NCBI GenBank assembly: GCA_030625445.1
Contig: DAOUQU010000099.1
Span: 1-6,438, forward strand
Length of the DNA: 6,438 nucleotides
Direction of reading: 5' to 3'
From: Gammaproteobacteria bacterium
GTDB taxonomy: Bacteria; Pseudomonadota; Gammaproteobacteria; Chromatiales; Chromatiaceae
Of this stretch, positions 5,107 to 6,438 are shown piece after piece (the first letter of the stretch is position 1; every line of letters begins with the position of its first letter). The position numbers were made by a program, and so were the translations under genes. Under the pieces are notes generated by a model. That model saw only the letters and a program-made list of their open reading frames with translations. It had not been told where the DNA came from and searched no databases.

Positions 5107-5403
5107 TTACTGCCCCGTCTGTCCCTGCATTCCACCCTGGAAAGGTTGTTCATCGACAATCGGCTGCTTGCGACTGCACTCCGCCTTGAAGCGGGCGTCG
5201 AGTGCTGAACGGCGCTGGGGCTTGCCTTTCAGGTTCTGGATCTCCTCTCTCATCTGCGTGCATTTTGCATCCATGGCACTGGTCTCGGGGAGTTGTTCTG
5301 CAAATGATTGCGGAGTATCACCGAACATGACAGAGGGTTTTGGTTCAGCCCAGGCAGTGGCTGCAAGTGCGAGGCTTCCTGCCAGTATCAAAAGGGTTTT
5401 CAT
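5107..5403 (-). CDS. Small secreted protein with two cysteines
   Basis: 98 residues with a clear signal peptide, MKTLLILAGSLALAATAWA, cleaved before EPKPS. The mature part is about 79 residues. After a Pro/Ser-rich start comes a helical, highly charged section bounded by Cys48 and Cys76 (CTQMREEIQNLKGKPQRRSA and on to FKAEC), which could close a disulfide across a helical hairpin in the periplasm. The tail is Gln/Gly-rich (GGMQGQTGQ). I have seen the 'LKGKPQRR...C' pattern in small gammaproteobacterial hypothetical proteins but know no function. It is the first gene of a two-gene unit: its stop lies 10 nt before the start of the protease, suggesting co-expression, so it may be a partner or substrate of that protease (inference). 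The start is the only ATG that gives a signal peptide; a weak GGA lies about 9 nt upstream. Confidence 0.82.
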   Translation of the reverse strand: MKTLLILAGSLALAATAWAEPKPSVMFGDTPQSFAEQLPETSAMDAKCTQMREEIQNLKGKPQRRSALDARFKAECSRKQPIVDEQPFQGGMQGQTGQ

Positions 5404-5430
5404 AACAAATTTCCAGAAAATGAGGAGTAT

Positions 5431-5460
5431 TTTATGAGGATAGCCCCTTCATCTTGCCAA
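5431..5460 (-). promoter_or_regulatory. Candidate sigma-70-like promoter for the two-gene protease unit
   Basis: On the minus strand TTGGCA (5455-5460) is followed after 18 nt by CATAAA (5431-5436), 28 nt before the ATG at 5403. The -35 box overlaps a small dyad TTGCC-AAAACAA-GGCAA (5454-5470) that could be an operator or chance. The match to consensus is moderate and rests on pattern only. Confidence 0.3.
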
Positions 5461-5480
5461 AACAAGGCAACAAAACAGAT

Positions 5481-5509
5481 TTGTCTGATTACCGCCAACA
5501 CTCTATGCT
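5481..5509 (+). promoter_or_regulatory. Candidate sigma-70-like promoter for the patatin lipoprotein gene
   Basis: TTGTCT (5481-5486), a 17-nt spacer, then TATGCT (5504-5509); a second -10-like TATAAC lies at 5512-5517. It precedes the ATG at 5626 by about 115 nt. The remaining gap 5518-5625 shows no other feature I can support. Confidence 0.3.
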
Positions 5510-5625
5510 GATATAACCTGAAAAGTTCCGAATAAATCGAAGGGATGCGGCTTCCCTATGCAATTGTTGCTGTTTCAGATAAGGTTTGTGCAACCGTAAT
5601 CACTACTGCTGTGCTTCCAAAAGCT

Positions 5626-6438
5626 ATGAGACCTTTTCAAATAGACCTCTTCAGTGTTCGACTCTGCGGGATCATCAGCGTTACTCTGCTGTCTCTCTCT
5701 GCCTGCGCCACCCGTCCCCCCGAATCAGCGGATCTGCGTGCGGTTGATCCTGTTGGCGCGGTGCGTCTGTTTAATTCCGAGCATCAGCCGCTCCAGGCGA
5801 AATCGGATCTTGCACACAAATCACATCTGCAGATTCTTGCCTTGTCAGGCGGTGGCGCCGACGGTGCTTTTGGCGCAGGGGTTCTCACCGGCTGGAGTGA
5901 AGCAGGAAGCAGGCCTGAATTTGATATTGTTACCGGTGTATCAACCGGCGCACTAATGGCGGCCATGGCGTTTGTCGGCCCGGAATACGATGATGAGCTC
6001 GAGGAGGTCTACACGCAGACCGAGAGCGGGGATATCTTTCGCAACAAGCCTCTGACGGCGGTATTTGGCGATAGTCTGCTTGACTACACGCCGTTGAAGC
6101 AGCAGATCGAAAGAGTGATCGACCAGGCCCTGCTGGATAAGATTGCGCGTGAACATAAGAAGGGGCGCCGGCTCTATGTGGCCACCACCAATCTGGATGC
6201 AGGCAAACTGGTTGTGTGGGATATGGGGATGATTGCGGCCAGCGACCACTCGCGGCGTGTGCGCATCTTCCAGAAAATTTTGCGTGCTTCTGCTGCGATA
6301 CCGGCATTTTTCAAGCCGGTCTATATCCGGCCGGACCCGGCTCGCGAGGAGCGGCAGATGCATGTTGACGGAGGGGTCAAGGCGCCGGTATTGATCCGCT
6401 CATTTATGTTTGCTCACCCGGCGCGCAGGCGCACCCTG
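5626..6438 (+). CDS. Patatin-like phospholipase, predicted lipoprotein (3' truncated)
   Basis: Open to the window end; 271 residues visible. The ATG at 5626 gives a lipoprotein signal: Arg2 and Arg12, hydrophobic IISVTLLS, then lipobox L-S-A-C with lipidated Cys27. An ATG at 5545 is also in frame and has AGGG directly before it, but would bury the signal peptide. Patatin motifs are complete: glycine-rich oxyanion loop SGGGADGAFGAGVL (Gly75-Gly77), nucleophile elbow G-V-S-T-G with Ser106, and the catalytic Asp248 in VDGGVKAP, forming the Ser-Asp dyad of this family. LYVATTNLDAGKLVVWDMG and ASAAIPAFFKPVYI are typical conserved blocks. Expected activity: hydrolysis of acyl esters of phospholipids or other lipids, at the outer or inner membrane facing the periplasm. 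The residue after Cys27 is Ala, not Asp, so outer-membrane sorting is likely. It is transcribed divergently from the protease unit. Confidence 0.92.
   Translation, partial: MRPFQIDLFSVRLCGIISVTLLSLSACATRPPESADLRAVDPVGAVRLFNSEHQPLQAKSDLAHKSHLQILALSGGGADGAFGAGVLTGWSEAGSRPEFDIVTGVSTGALMAAMAFVGPEYDDELEEVYTQTESGDIFRNKPLTAVFGDSLLDYTPLKQQIERVIDQALLDKIAREHKKGRRLYVATTNLDAGKLVVWDMGMIAASDHSRRVRIFQKILRASAAIPAFFKPVYIRPDPAREERQMHVDGGVKAPVLIRSFMFAHPARRRTL

Noticed and set aside
5097..5159. Longer start for the protease (TTG 5159 or ATG 5153)
   Set aside because: It would overlap the small secreted gene and put a charged stretch (RVECRDRRGSNR) before the signal peptide; the ATG at 5096 gives a normal export signal.
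5654..5956. 100-codon plus-strand ORF at the start of the lipase region
   Set aside because: It is out of frame with the patatin frame, which carries the lipobox and the GGG and GVSTG motifs over the same bases.
5930..6363. Two overlapping minus-strand ORFs opposite the patatin domain
   Set aside because: They are antisense to catalytic motifs of the patatin-like gene and have no recognisable features.

Overview
The window reads as a chromosomal stretch from a gammaproteobacterium. The evidence is a DUF883/YqjE/YqjK-type three-gene operon, an HtrA-like periplasmic protease, a patatin-like lipoprotein, and REP-type hairpins of the GTAGGAG kind seen in that class. Base composition is moderate (about half G+C). 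I cannot name a genus, and there are no RNA genes, CRISPR arrays or phage genes.

Layout. Positions 2-1837 (+) hold the 3' part of a large gene for a protein with two GPW-type modules, a Gly/Tyr-rich middle and a very long Lys/Ala/Arg tail with KDRK and histone-H1-like AKPKA repeats. Next is a 191-bp element (1894-2084) with perfect 24-bp terminal inverted repeats and a perfect 8-bp target duplication. It contains no gene but carries a pair of REP hairpins. On the minus strand, 3018 down to 2090, lie three tightly coupled genes: a DUF883 membrane-anchored protein, a two-helix YqjE-like membrane protein and a YqjK-like basic protein. Just upstream of that operon is a second short element (3050-3196), again with an 8-bp target duplication and a REP pair inside but with different terminal repeats. 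The two elements therefore bracket the operon at its stop codon and at its leader.

Further along on the minus strand are a secreted methionine-rich protein made of ten heptad repeats (3225-3740), a fold-rich intergenic block (3834-4003), a single-PDZ trypsin-like protease (4032-5096) and, 10 nt upstream of it, a small secreted two-cysteine protein (5107-5403). A divergent intergenic region (5404-5625) separates these from a plus-strand patatin-like phospholipase lipoprotein (5626 to the window end, truncated).

Functionally nearly every product is predicted to be membrane-bound, periplasmic or lipid-anchored, so the window looks like an envelope-maintenance neighbourhood; this is inference from sorting signals, not proof of a shared pathway. 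The most unusual content is the pair of REP-cored, target-duplicated short elements. Their hairpins show compensatory base changes, and the same core sits inside two different terminal-repeat frames.
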